64,000 bases of DNA, from assembly GCF_000003815.2 (NCBI RefSeq), contig NC_049980.1:15327992-15391991 (forward strand), read 5' to 3'. Within the stretch, counting starts at the first letter, position 1. Every line of letters starts with the position of its first letter. The position numbers and the translations under genes were made by a program. The notes under the pieces are model-generated. The model did no database searches. It had not been told where the DNA came from and was given only the letters and a program-made list of their open reading frames with translations. Below are positions 33,886-45,600 of this stretch, one piece after another. Origin of the DNA: Branchiostoma floridae (lineage: Eukaryota > Chordata > Leptocardii > Amphioxiformes > Branchiostomatidae).

Positions 33886-36800
33886 CTCAGGATCGTCGAA
33901 AACCTCCGGGTCCATGTGTACAAACCCCGGATACAGAGCCACTCTGTCGCCCTTGCGGATACGAATGGTACTGCCGGATTCCAAGGCCAGTTCAGCATCA
34001 TCGGTGGCGACACGGATGATGATAGAAGCACTGCACATGCGCAATGACTCGTTGATGGCACTACCTGTATCAGTAATAGACAATGTGTAAGCTTTGGTCA
34101 CATCTTTTCTCTCCTATTGAACAATGATCATCGGCACATAACTAAAGGACATCTCTTACGTTTCTTTTCACATTCTCCATTGTTTGCCACTGGCGACGAA
34201 TATACTTATGTCCTTACAAAACTGCCTGGACTCCTTCATGTTTTTCTATGATACAAGCAATGGCAATAAACTGACTACTGGTATCTTTCAGCTACGATAA
34301 TACCGTATCATAGCTCACACACCTAAGCATTTCATGTCGTTCAGCTGCTCCCTCGTCACGTGGATCATCTTGCCTGCTTCCTTCATAGTTTCCAAACTCT
34401 GTCCAGTTTCCTTCAAAATCTACGGATGAAACAATTAAGTTATTACCTGACTTGGCAGCGAAAAGGTACGGATCTTTACTTCCCCTTGTTTCTATACTAG
34501 TGACGAAAACAAATAAGATAAATACAGTGTAGAAATTGCTAAACTTTCGTTCCAACACTGAAATCAATATAGGGACTTACCCTAATTTTCGGTCAAACTC
34601 CATCGACCTTGTTCACAGAATGACCCTCTCTATCTCCAGCAGTGACGTCAGGAACACGACACTTTTGCAGGAGTACAAAAGGAGTGCAAAAGCGGCGTGT
34701 CCCTGACGTCACTGTGAACAAGGTCGACGGAGTTTGACCGAAATTTAGGGTAAGTCCCTATATTGATTTCAGTGTTGGAAAGAAAGTTTAGCAATTTCTA
34801 TAATGTATCCTACCAACACAGATGAACTTTCATGCTAAGATAAATACAGGATGACTATGGGCCCCTTGCCAGTAGATCGTTCAACGACCGATCTGTGTAA
34901 CTCTTAATTTCATAATTGAAATATTATGCACGATACAATAGTACTAATATGATTCTTTTTTAACATACTAAGCTTAAAATGATCCGTTCTTTCTCTATGA
35001 CATAAATCAGGAAATCTGTCAAATATTTGATCGTTACGTGGTCGCAGCTTCTAGTCGAAAGGAGGTGTAAGAAACTAAAGTCACTTGAGATAACGGTTGT
35101 GTTTACCTGGTCCACTTCCGCCCTAACGGCAGCCATGGCGACAGGATCCTTCAGGAGGTAGAACAAGGTCCAGAAGGCGGCAGGGACGGTGTTACTCTGG
35201 TGAAAAGGAAAGGCGGTGGGTGAAACACTTCTTACCGCTGACACTGGATGAGCTGCTACATGTTATGTTCACGAAATGAACCTATGTAAGCTTTATTCAG
35301 CATATTCACTGACCAAATGTGCTTGACGCTTTGTACCTATCTTTGAAAAAAATTTAGGATTTTGATTCTTACCAACGAAGCCCACATGGTTGCAAAGTTA
35401 CAAGCCGTTATTTCGTCCGGAGTCAGATTTGCGTCGGCGTAGATCTCCTGTCTCATCCGGATGAAGTCAGAGACGCCACGTTGTCCGAGCCCAGCTGGAG
35501 ATACCATGGACTGAAATAACAACCAAAAAAACATTTCAGAATGAAGATCCATTCATCCTGTCTTGCATTGCCCTGTTGTAAAGTCTGCCACTAAAACGCT
35601 CCTGCATTTACTGCTCGAGTGCCCAATCTTTCCATGTGTTGCATTTAGTGAAGTCCAGTTATGGATAACAATGGTATTATACAGTTTCTTCATTAACTGT
35701 GCAAATAGATAATGTGCATTAAAGACCCTTGTTCACCGTTGTGTACACCTTTGCCAAAGCTACCTACATGCCCCAAATGATGGAAATCCGTTGTTCCTTT
35801 CTTCTATTATCCTGTTTGGAATATTCTGACAAAAATGCCCCTGCAGGGGGGGTGGTGGACAAAATCTAATAATTTCCAGTACCTCTGTTCGCAAGGAGAT
35901 TAAAAACAAGCGAGAGCATGTAACATACCTTCAGATATTCATATCGTTTCTTGGTGTGTCCCATGAGCCACCACGGTACGTTGGAGATGATCTCTGGGAA
36001 CCTCTTGTCGTACTTCTGGAATTCCTCCATGGCGTGCAGCAGCAGTGCTGTCTCGTCTTTTTCTTCTTTGTGTCTCCCGAACAGCGTCTTGTAAGATGCT
36101 GATGAGCACAAATGTCGGTTTATTCATCTGCGGAGTACATATACAGTACCCGCTTTCCTCTAAAGGCTGCGACCACTGAGCGCGTAAATAAATAAATAAA
36201 GAACGAATTCTATACCTTTTTCCTATGTGTTTTGTTGTCTTTTGATTCATGCCTTTACATCTGGCATCATAGAATGTTGATTATAACAATGATGATAATT
36301 TTTAAATCAAGGGTTACATAAATCTAATTTTGGCCTGTGTATGGTCGCTCAGTGATCGCCGTCTAGTGGAAGGGATCCTAACCGCTAATGCGTAGGTCAC
36401 ATTTCGGATACGTGGCCCGACCGGGCAGGTTTGGGGAGCGAAAAGTATGACACAAAAGACAACAAAAACACAAATCGTACAAATAATCATTCAAGGGCAT
36501 AATTTGTGCATATCTATCTAATACGCTTTGATATTCCATTTCCGCAAACGGGCGCCGATTGGGAAACGTGACATAAAGGGACCTTACCGCTAAATATGAT
36601 CCTGTAGACAAAAGACCACAGCTCTCCTTTGTTCCACTCCACCGTGACATCTGTAGCGGCTAACATAGCGGACTGCAGGTTGCTCATCATCACCTGGAAC
36701 AGCAACGAAATTTTGCCAGATTTGAAAATGATTCTTTGCGCAGTTGTCACTTTCATCTTGTCAAGCAACATCTACTTTATGCTTCGGTCACACTGGAAAA

Positions 36801-39042
36801 AGGGGACCCAGCGACTAGTTTACGGGCGTGACCTACGTGGTCCTGTGGGACACCCTGCCGATAACGGTTTATATTTGGGCACGGCCGGGCCCCGGTTTTT
36901 TTAAAGAACCAGGAGTGAAAATCAACCCGGAGCCGGCGACAAATAGTTGCTGTGATGAAATCGTAGCCTCTAACAGACTCCGCGGATCGCTGGTCAAATA
37001 CTAGTAGTATAAATTGGACAAGTAAAGCGAATACTATGCTAGGGAATAGTATGCTAGTTGGCCGCATACTGACTCCACTGGCCGGCCAACTGCCCTAGCA
37101 TACTATTCCCTCTATTTGTCCACGGAGCATGGTAGAGGCTAACATAATCGTGACAATACCAAGAGGTGCTGCCGTGTTATCCGGGAGTGCACTGGGGCAA
37201 ATGTGCAGCGCTACACCCCCAACAGGCACCGGCGCAATAGTGACCGTAGCACTAGACGACCGGACAGACAACGAAAGTTGCTGGTGTCAGATCCGCACTG
37301 CATTTGACAAAGTCGCTGTAAAAATGTACCTCTGTGACCTTATCCAGTCCCTGCCCCTGTAATTCCTTTGGCCATAGCGCATCACTGTCGGCTCGGACCC
37401 AGTCGCGGGGTGTACCATAGAATATAGGCACCCCGAAGGCGCGATGAGCTATCTTGGACGAAAATAGTCGGAAGTCCAGACCCCTAGAATGACGGTAATA
37501 AAGACACTTTTCAACCCTACACATCTGTTCAAATTGATGAATCAATGAATATACATTCAATACACATCACAATAAAAGGTTAAAATGAGTGCCTAACTTC
37601 GGCTGGAGACGTCCTTCGGGATGAGGCGTAAAGCCCCTAGTCTTTTGTTTGGGCAGACCCACACCTTGAGAACAGGAGGTCTCCGTCTGTCATGAGCGAC
37701 AGAGTCGTCTGGAGGAACTTTTATAGTGTCACCTGATGGATGACTGAATTGAACTGAAGACCTCACCACACTTATGGAAAACTTTTGATATAGGCCTATG
37801 TTAGTGCGAGTGCAAAAAGCTTTAAGTCTGCTCTTTCACAGTCGGAAGGTCCTGAGTTCGATCCCGGCCGAGTCATACCAAAGACTTTAAAAATGGTGCA
37901 TGCTGCTTTCTCTGCTTAGCACTCAGCATTCGGGAAAGAGTATGGAAGTTGAACACACACCACTACCAGTGGACTAGCCCCCTGCTGTAGTGATTGCGTT
38001 GTGTGTGGCCCAGGGCTAATGAAACAGAGATGGGCACCGCCCTATGCGCCATCTTGGTGTGGGAAGGGTTTAACTTTTTAACTTCACAGCTTGTTACAGA
38101 ACTGGTGTTTTATGCCTGAAGGCGGTTTATCGGCTATGTCAACCAAACAAAAAACGAACAAACAAACTAAAACAACAGTGATCTATATACAAGGCACGTT
38201 TGGAAAAGCTCACTGTAGTTGTTATAAGACATTTCCTTTCATACTAACCTGCTGTTCCGGATGGCGTGAGTGAATGAGTGCGGGTCCAGGACGAAGGTGG
38301 TGTAGTGGCCGGCCAGCCGCACGGTGAACACGTCGCCATATTTCCTCCAGCGGGAGGTGATGAAGCCCAGGGGGTTTCGGGAAAACTCCAAGGCGACGCC
38401 TAGGTACGGGAGAGGCCCCGGCTCCAGGGGAGGCTCACCAGGTCTCCTGTGGGAAGGGGAATAGTATCAAGGTAGTGACAACAACTTACACCTCCATTCC
38501 ACAAGGCGGTGATCTCGCTATACGACCGCGCTTGACAGAGCGCTCAACGACTTCAACAAAAAATATGACTTTTTTCCAGTAATACTTTTTACGTAACGTT
38601 TGCATGATATTGCAATTATGAATTCAGGAGTTCCAGAATTAAATCCAGTTTAGGTCGCACCGTCGCAGCAAGGTCTCAGCGTGATCGCCGTCTAGTGGAA
38701 TAGGGTGCTCATCAACTCGTTGAATAGCACAGGAGCGACTCACACTCCAAGTTAATGTTCGACACGACCCCTTTGATGTAGAATGGACTGGATAAGAAAC
38801 CCGTGTATCTATGAATATGAAATGCCTTTGATAGGACTCACGATGTGAGTAGATAAACTTCACCCCCTTAATACTCAGTATAATCGCATACCCCCTGCGT
38901 GCGCCGTAGTCAAGCCGGGCAACAGCCTCCGACAAGTTGTTAAGACGTGAAATAGTTTCTCCTACCTACGCCTTGTTGTGACCTGTAGAAGCACGAAGAC
39001 TAAGACTACGGCCAAACAAACGCCTAGCAATTCTGTCACCAT
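33886..39042 (-). CDS. CYP7: Second CYP7-type cytochrome P450, lacking its heme exon in this assembly (CYP7-2)
   Basis: Nine minus-strand exons: 39042-38966, 38446-38249, 37483-37339, 36693-36588, 36098-35929, 35510-35373, 35196-35107, 34419-34323, 34064-33886. They give 400 residues in continuous phase. The N-terminus is a membrane anchor followed by RRRRPGEPPLEPGPLPYLGV. The K-helix ExxR is Glu346-Ser-Leu-Arg349. The last exon placed (ending VHMDPEVFDDPE) is about 60% identical by eye to its counterpart in CYP7-1. The expected final ~285-nt exon with the heme cysteine is not found. A gap lies 282 bases further on, so it is probably missing from the assembly rather than lost. Seven exons have the same length as in CYP7-1 (77, 198, 138, 90, 97, 179, and the first anchor boundary), but the region of CYP7-1 exons 3-4 is divided into three exons here. 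Role inferred: sterol or oxysterol hydroxylation. Confidence 0.88.
34528..34802. mobile_element. Foldback element in CYP7-2 intron
   Basis: Arms of about 90 bp (34530-34619 and 34712-34802) are near-perfect inverted repeats: 'gaaattgctaaactttc', 'aatcaatatagggacttacc', 'ggtcaaactcc-tcgacctt'. A second inner inverted pair carries 'gtgacgtcagg'. Fourteen identical bases (taagataaatacag) stand outside on both sides, at 34514-34527 and 34836-34849. Confidence 0.8.
34870..35060 (-). mobile_element. MITE-1 copy i, in CYP7-2 intron 7
   Basis: Reversed, decayed copy ending 'atttgatcgttacgtggtcg' then 'cagcttctag'. It lies in sense orientation of the host gene, in the intron homologous to the one holding copy e in CYP7-1. 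Confidence 0.7.
35625..35870 (+). mobile_element. Fragment of 'ACCTCCATGAA' repeat family
   Basis: It shares 'gtgttgcatttagtgaagtc' and 'gacaaaaatgcccctgcag' with the copy at 45901-46976. It is an internal fragment inside a CYP7-2 intron. Confidence 0.55.
36156..36372 (+). mobile_element. MITE-1 copy j, in CYP7-2 intron 4
   Basis: Forward copy: 'cctctaaaggctgcgaccac', 'ttgttgtcttttgattcatg', and the right end 'ggtcgctcagtgatcgccgt' followed by 'ctagtgga'. Antisense to the host gene. Confidence 0.85.
36389..36585. mobile_element. MITE-2 copy in CYP7-2 intron 4
   Basis: Starts 'aggtcacatttcggata' with 'gcccgaccgggcag' and ends with 'gggaaacgtgacat', as in the copy at 33234-33437. It directly follows MITE-1 copy j. 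Confidence 0.6.
37017..37121. repeat. Compound palindrome in CYP7-2 intron
   Basis: 'agggaatagtatgctagttg' followed by 'gccg' (37041-37064) pairs with 'cggccaactgccctagcata' followed by 'ctattccct' (37083-37111). The outer 'ggacaa'/'ttgtcc' pair extends the stem. Confidence 0.7.
37596..38165 (+). mobile_element. Cluster of tRNA-derived SINE pieces
   Basis: Three pieces in a row. 37596-37690 is a body fragment ('gagacgtccttcgggatgag'). 37800-38070 is a SINE with a tRNA box B (gagttcgatcccggcc) followed by 'gtcataccaaagactttaaa', 'tgctgctttctctgcttagc' and 'gtggcccagggcta'. 38075-38165 is the tail of the SINE family seen at 23326, with a CAAA-type repeat. All lie in a CYP7-2 intron. Confidence 0.65.
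38499..38700 (+). mobile_element. MITE-1 copy k, in CYP7-2 intron 1
   Basis: Forward, decayed copy: 'gacagagcgctcaacgactt' and a right end 'gatcgccgtctagtgga'. Antisense to the host gene, as is copy c in intron 1 of CYP7-1. Confidence 0.7.
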
Positions 39043-39049
39043 CCTGCTG

Positions 39050-40840
39050 TAGGTCGGCAGGCAGGTCAGTCTGTGTGACTCTAACACAGTTAAGGCGCAT
39101 GTGCGATGAAAGTCTAACTCCAATGATCGCCTCAAATGTCGTCTCAAAGGCGAATTTTAGGATCGAGGGTGCATTAACCTGCCTGCCGGCTATTTCTTCA
39201 TCCCCCGCAGCTCTGTACATGTGGTGTGTACATGCCCTTTGCACTGCGACCTTTCCCCTCCTTGTTCCAAGGACTGTATTTACTCAAGAGCACCAGAGAA
39301 TATGTTATAATTCTCAAGTTAGGCTTCTAGCCTGAAAATAACTTTTCATTCAAGTCAGAGGGCCTAAACTAAAAACCATGGGACTTTGCTACTAGTAGGT
39401 GCTACATGATACTCGACTAAATCAAATGCGATATAGACGACCGCTACCACTGCTATCCATATTGGAGAAACACTTATCCACCATTCACCATGCATAAAGC
39501 GACAGTAGAATGATTTGGTCAGTAGGCGTGTTAAAAGGCCGGTGCTATAATACCATTCTGTGGGACATATTGTCAGATTGTGTGTAGCCTTTCCAGTGGA
39601 CTTTGATTGTCGGAACACGCATGTTTGCTACTAGCTGTTTGACTACAGATAAGTCATGTCAACTCAATGTCTTATCAGTTGTTTTGCAATTTTGGTATTT
39701 TGCACATGCATCTTTTCCAGGATATGCTTACTTTTTCCCGAGCGAAAATCGAGAAGATATCCGGGTCGTCGAAGTTTCTAACGTAACGTTATATCTCCTG
39801 TTGCTCTGATATGACTTTCTTGCAAGGAGAGGAAGTTTTTAACACGTTTGTTTAATTGTCATACAAAGGCCAAGGACAGCCTATATGTGGACATTGACCT
39901 GAACCTCGTAATTTACATATTGTGTTTCTTATGGCTCGATCACCCCATTTCTTTTACAAACATTTTGGTGTATTGAAATGGAGGACAAAGGCAGTGCGAC
40001 GGAAATCATCTCTTCGGAAGTACCACTAGCATAAGTAACAGTTACTAGTAAATGAAATGGACTACAGCAAAATAGACAGGAATCATGATACCTAGATGAG
40101 ATTCATTGATTCACCAATCCCGTATTCTAGAGACTACATAGAAAGAGAGATAGTGAGAGAGAACTTGAGAAAGAGAGAGACGTTGAGGAATGAGTGGGAA
40201 AATGATACACAGTGACTGTTGGTCGGCCATTGAATAAACAATCTGATTAGATTGCGAATACATTGTCCAAACAAATTTTAAATACCAACAAACTTTGTCA
40301 CGCTAGGAGAATGAGTTGATGGTGATTAGATAATAAAGTAACTGTATCTTATATTGTTTTGTTTAGGCTAAAAGATTTAACAATGCGAGCATTGGGCCAT
40401 TGGAGTCTTAACACATTTACGTTCATTCCAAAGTAATCACAAGACCGATATAACGTTACATGATTAACGTCACAGGGTACATAAGGTTGACCCATAGTTC
40501 AGTCCCTTGCGCAACACTGACACCATCATGTCGAGTTGAAATTTTATAACGTTATAACGTTTTTATTTATCTATTTATTTATTTATTGATCTTTAGGGTA
40601 GTCCCTTCAGTTAACGTTATCGAAGGTTTTCGGATTGTTGTGCCATGCGGGGTTCATAGTCCTCTGGAAAATTGCTCCACATGACGATCAGTCTGTGTTC
40701 TCATTATTGTGAATCTTTATTCGGAAATTGCATTTAGGAGTACTTTGCGTAGATGGCGCTGGTTATTGGTCACTGCCAGCCCCATTTTGGCCTGATAGTC
40801 TGCCACAAATCGCAAGGAGCGCTTTTTATGTTTACTCCGG
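39050..40840. other. Intergenic between divergent CYP7-2 and MYND genes
   Basis: About 1.8 kb separates the two start codons. I see no exon or repeat family, only short simple runs (GAGA near 40141-40185, TTTA near 40561-40590). The promoters of both genes should lie here. No TATA box is obvious. Confidence 0.45.
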
Positions 40841-40846
40841 AGCAAG

Positions 40847-43800
40847 ATGGCGACACTTCCAGTCTTGTTGTTGGGGTTGTCAGATTTAGGTGATAAACGT
40901 TCCCGAGAGCTCGAGGCAAACAGAAAACCTGAAGAGAGGAAATTATTAAAGATCATACCCGACAACCCAGAAGACTGCGTGTCCCTTCTCATCAACAACT
41001 TCCATATCGACCCCTACACTTGGTGCGGTCTCTATGATGAGAGACAGGTATGACATTTATTTGTCATTTTTAACACGATAATCTCTCTAACCATATTCTA
41101 TATAGACACAACAAAGGCACAGCGACTTTCATAAGGTCCTCAACAAGTGCACATAACAGTTACAAACAAGTGGATACAAATGTCAGAAAATTTTCAATTG
41201 TTTATTTTCCAGTAGTTTACTCATTAAAAAGTTGATGTACGTCAATTTTTACATTGATCCGCCTAATATGACCCTGTAGACACGTTTGAACTTCGCGCTC
41301 TCCTCCTCTCCCCGCCGCGCTGGCCGATGACGTAATGGCCTCGTTCTGATCGTCTGAGATTGTATGACGTCACGGATCCAAAACTTGTAGCCAGCCATTT
41401 TGCTCGGTGAACCTCGGTCCTCTCATCGATAAATAATCACCCCGTCATTCTGGAGTTCAGTTTGTTGTTGTTGAAAATTACTTTCGTGGACCTGTAAGTC
41501 GCGTTGTGAGCTGTCTACGATGCCATAGTCCCCGGGAGACTGAACATGAATAAGCTTGCCTGCGAGTAAACCGCGCGGCGACGGAACGAAATCAAAACAA
41601 TGGTGGTGGGGGAGGTTCACGCATCGTGCCATTCTGGACTTTTACAAGAGCGAGTTCGGGTCAGTTCTTACCTTCTCCTTTCCGGACAGCACAGCGATAT
41701 TTACACGTAAGCTTCCACGAATTTTGGTTGAATTCACAATTGTCCAACTGGCAGGGACATTAAAAAAAAACATTTTTCCTCTGACAACATACCCTCGATC
41801 GCTACATATCGAACGATCCCCCTTCCGCGCCGAAACATACATACAGCATTGTTGTTTTTACATACAACACAGGCCGGCATTGTGAATAGCGCGAAATGTC
41901 GGCTTCGTTTCAGAGTCCGTGATTTGTTTTGAATGAACCCCCAGCAATCTCCGCCAAAGCTACATGATTGAAAAACCGACCAGTCCAGATAATTTCCCCG
42001 AAAAACAGAAAATAAAATGAGCGGCGAGGCGAAACTCGCATGATCTGTACAAGAGGCGGCGCGATCTGTATCGGCGCGAAAAGGAGGTCGATCGATATGT
42101 AGCGATCAAGGGTATGTTGTCCGAGGAAAAATGTTTATTTTGTAAATGTCCCTGCCAGTTGGACAATTGTGAACTCAACCAAAATTCGTGGAAGTTTACG
42201 TGTAATTATCGCTGTGCTGTCCGGAAAGGAGAAGCTAAGAACTGACCAGAACTCGCTCTTGTAATAGTCCAGAACGGCACGATGCGTGAACCTCCCCCAC
42301 CACCATTGTTTTGATTTCGTTCCGTCGCCGCGCGGTTTACTCGCAGGCAAGCTTATTCATGTTCAGTCTCCCGGGGACTATGGCTTCGTAGACAGCTCAC
42401 AATGCGACTTTCAGGTCCACGAAAGTAATTTTCAACAACAACAAACTGAACTCCAGAATGGCGGGGTGATTATTTATCGATGAGAGGACCGAGGTTCACC
42501 GAGCAAAATGGCTGGCTACAAGTTTTGGATCCGTGACGTCATACAATCTCAGACGATCAGAACGAGGCCATTACGTCATCGGCCAGCGCGGCGGGGAGAG
42601 GAGGAGAGCGCGAAGTTCAAACGTGTCTACAGGGTCATATTAGGCGGATCAATGTAAAAATTGACGTACATCAACTTTTTAATGAGTAAACTACTGGAAA
42701 ATAAAGAATTGAAAATTTTCTGATGCTGTCCTTTAACCTGCGTAAACTAACTAACGTTATATTATTGAGCTGACACATGAATATTATTAATTTACCCGGT
42801 AATAACGTGTAGTATCTAGAACAGGATGCTAACGTTACTACGCAAGCAGTGGGGTTCACACGCCCCCTTTTAGAAAATGTTAGGATTAGTTATCTAGTAA
42901 TGTTTATTTGTAAAGAAATGGTGACACACACATGGGGTTTACAGAAAAGGCTAGGCTGTCTACCAGGCCAGGTTATCCGGCTAACATACTAGTACGTTAC
43001 AATGCTTTATAGTGTTTGCTGTTTTGAGAGCAATGTGTGGCCACTAGCTATGTTGGAGCATTTCCATGCCTTAAAAACATTAGGTAGTGCAGTGTCATGT
43101 AGCAGCATACTCGTAAGCTGATATTATATCCTATGCTGATATTTGTCACACAGATGATGGACAATAATTGTAAATGTTACATATGTTTTGTTTCTGCCAT
43201 ATCATGTTCAGTCTATGATTCTGATGCGCCTGGGAGAGCGTGGTATGGTACGACTAGTGTCCACAGCTATCATGCAGACAAAGCTCCTCGATGAGGTAGG
43301 TATATTTGGGGATTATTAGATGTTTTGCTTCATAATCTCTCTTCCTGAAAAAAAGAACTATAGTGAAATGTGATGTATTGAAATGCTGAGATCTTCATGT
43401 TGTGTTACTCTACAAGTGACCACCTCTGCATAAGGACCACTTTGCCAGTATAACCACTTCTTGTTTGTCCTTTGGATGATTTTCCCAATCCCATTAACAC
43501 AAGCATGAAGAACCCAGTCCATAGTGACCACCTGTCACAGCAGGTCAGACTTTATCAGCCCTTTGAGTAGTAGCCTTCTTGGGCAGTTGACCTATTTTTA
43601 TATTTCATCTGTATTAGATGATGCCATCCAGATCTGCTGGAGACAGCGTCACAAAGAGCCGTCAGTATCTCCACGACACTGTTAAGACCATAACAACAAT
43701 GTCCACCTACCTTCCCGCAGCCAAGAAGCTCGGACAGTTCTTTAAGGATCTTTTGCCATCCTTCGAAGACATTCTTGGTCATGCTGCAAACGAACTTTGG

Positions 43801-44436
43801 GAGAAGAGAGAAGTTGATGCAGGATTCTATGAGTTTGCTTTAAGAGGACTCCATAACATACTCGTGTCAGCAACAAGAAAAGAAGTCTTGCAACCCTTCT
43901 GTAATTCTAAATGTTATGAGTATGTTGTCGACATGTTGCGTACAGTACATCCCATAATTTTGTACTATACTTACAGGATGATTCATTATACAGTAGAAAT
44001 GGGAACAGACAAGGAGAGGGAAAGGTTCAAGGAGGAAGATGGCCCTAAACTGTTGGAGGAGAACATGAAAATGTTAAATGATCTTAAAGATGTGCATGGA
44101 GTGGGAGAATTGGTGTTCATTGCTGAATTGTTAAAGGATGAAATAGAAGTACCAGGGTCTCCCCCAGAGTACTTTAAGTTTGTTCCAAAAAGAAAGAGAT
44201 TACTAAATGATGGGCCACATGTGGAAGAAGGGATGATGTGCTGCACAGGGGCAGTGCCAGTGATATGCTCTGTTGTGGACTGCAGAAAAACAAAGGGAGA
44301 GTCAGGAGAAGCACTGAAAGCTTGTGCCCGTTGCTTATTGGCTCGGTACTGTAGCGTGGAGTGTCAGAAGTTACACTGGAAAAATGGGCATAAAGAGGAA
44401 TGCTTCACCAAGGAAGATCTTCTTAAGGAAGTTTAG
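40847..44436 (+). CDS. MYND zinc-finger protein, three exons
   Basis: Exons 40847-41047, 43212-43295 and 43618-44436 join in phase 0 to give 367 residues. The C-terminus is a MYND finger: Cys312/Cys317, Cys331/Cys334, Cys340/Cys344, His353/Cys357, with CARC and YCSVECQ as recognisable pieces. MYND fingers bind short proline-rich peptides and occur in transcriptional regulators and adaptors. The remaining ~310 residues are mostly helical, with a charged stretch (KERERFKEEDGPKLLEEN). They match no domain I can name, so the exact role is unknown. No SET domain is present. The start codon is the first ATG of the open frame. Intron 1 (2.2 kb) contains a 1.5-kb palindrome. Polyadenylation signals follow at 44756 and 45057. 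Confidence 0.88.
41184..42722. mobile_element. Giant palindrome (foldback element) in MYND intron 1
   Basis: The left arm (about 41184-41845) is the reverse complement, with few mismatches, of the right arm (about 42080-42722), around a ~235-bp unique centre. The outermost match is cagaaaattttcaatt and its complement. Arms of ~650 bp share tgacgtacatcaac, the CpG-rich 'gccgcgcggtttactcgc' and all intervening sequence. Both arms therefore show the same spurious open frame (MPASKPRGDGTKSKQ). A 2-bp TG flanks each side if the ends are TCAG/CTGA, which is not convincing as a target duplication. No transposase is visible. Confidence 0.9.
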
Positions 44437-44755
44437 ATATTCAGAATGCCATGCCAATACAGTATTATTTCAAATGAATTTTAAATACATGTGCCAATAT
44501 ATGAATGATACCACTTGCAATGGTATCATTGTCTTCGAATACATTCATGTTCCAATCTTTGTCCTGTAATTCAGCATTAACCCTTTAGCTGCTAACGTTT
44601 GTTGTAAATGACACAGGTTTGAGGGAACAGATAAGCCTAGATTAGGAAGAAGGTTACATTTGTGACTCTTATTACTTTTCTATTCTAATGTTTGAAAGAA
44701 AGAACATTTATATTTTTAAGTAATGCAATGTTACATGTACAGTAGTTACTTAGGA

Positions 44756-44761
44756 AATAAA
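44756..44761 (+). terminator. Polyadenylation signal, MYND gene (proximal)
   Basis: AATAAA about 320 bases after the MYND stop codon. A second AATAAA lies at 45057-45062. Confidence 0.5.
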
Positions 44762-45056
44762 AGTAATGCTCAAGCAAGGCGCTACTTGACTTAAGCTCAT
44801 GTTGATGCAACACGATATGAGCTACACAATGTATGTTTTATTTATTATTGACTAAAAGCTTTAGCTATAAAAGTGAAGAAAGTTGTAGTGTGTTGCAGCC
44901 CTTTTAAGTAAATATACCTGCAGGTAGCTCATTTATGTTATGCATGTATGACCTTCAGCATAACACACCACCTCCATTTTTATAGATTTATTACACTGAC
45001 TGAATTTAGGACTTAGTACACATAACCAAGGCCTGTATATTTTAGTCCAAGTGTCA

Positions 45057-45062
45057 AATAAA
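45057..45062 (+). terminator. Polyadenylation signal, MYND gene (distal)
   Basis: AATAAA about 620 bases after the stop. It may give a longer alternative 3' UTR. Confidence 0.4.
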
Positions 45063-45539
45063 GAGGCCTTCCATATTTAATTGTGATACCTCATCATGTT
45101 ACATAATAGTTGCATATTGACAAATGTTCCTGAATGGAATACCTTTACATTTGCAATCAATAGAAGAAAGATGGATAGAACTTCTGTGTCATTTTTGTGC
45201 ACTGAGACTCCCTTGTAATCGAAATAAAGATGACATTGCATTTTTGTAGGTGCTGTCAACCGCCTGTAATGCTTGTTCACCTTTATCCACGGGGTAACCT
45301 GTATCTGTTGCTTTTAACAACAGGCGACATCAAGCCGACAGGTGGTAGTGTTAAACTGCAATGACTGAAAATATTGCAAATTGAAACCAACGTCCGTCGA
45401 CGTGATATCTCCAAATACCGTTTTTATAAGCAATGGATATAGGTTACCCGGTGAACGGATAAAGGTGAACTAGCATTACCTGCAGCTGCAAGTCATTAAT
45501 CAAGCAGATAAGAAATGAAAAATATGAAATTGAAGGTCC

Positions 45540-45600
45540 TGTACCTCCATGAATTATTTGGAGTTTTTGTGATCTTCATGCTATAAAATTATTCTCCAAG
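45540..45600 (+). repeat. Left-end fragment of 'ACCTCCATGAA' repeat
   Basis: 'tacctccatgaattatttgg' and following bases repeat the start of the element at 45901, so a second, truncated copy stands just before it. Confidence 0.5.

Noticed and set aside
37840-37880. A functional tRNA gene
   Set aside because: A box-B motif is present but no cloverleaf can be formed, and the sequence continues into a SINE body.
41556-42483. Open frames MPASKPRGDG... and MNLPHHHCFDF... as genes
   Set aside because: The same frames appear in mirror image in both arms of the palindrome. They are by-products of the repeat, with no family match.
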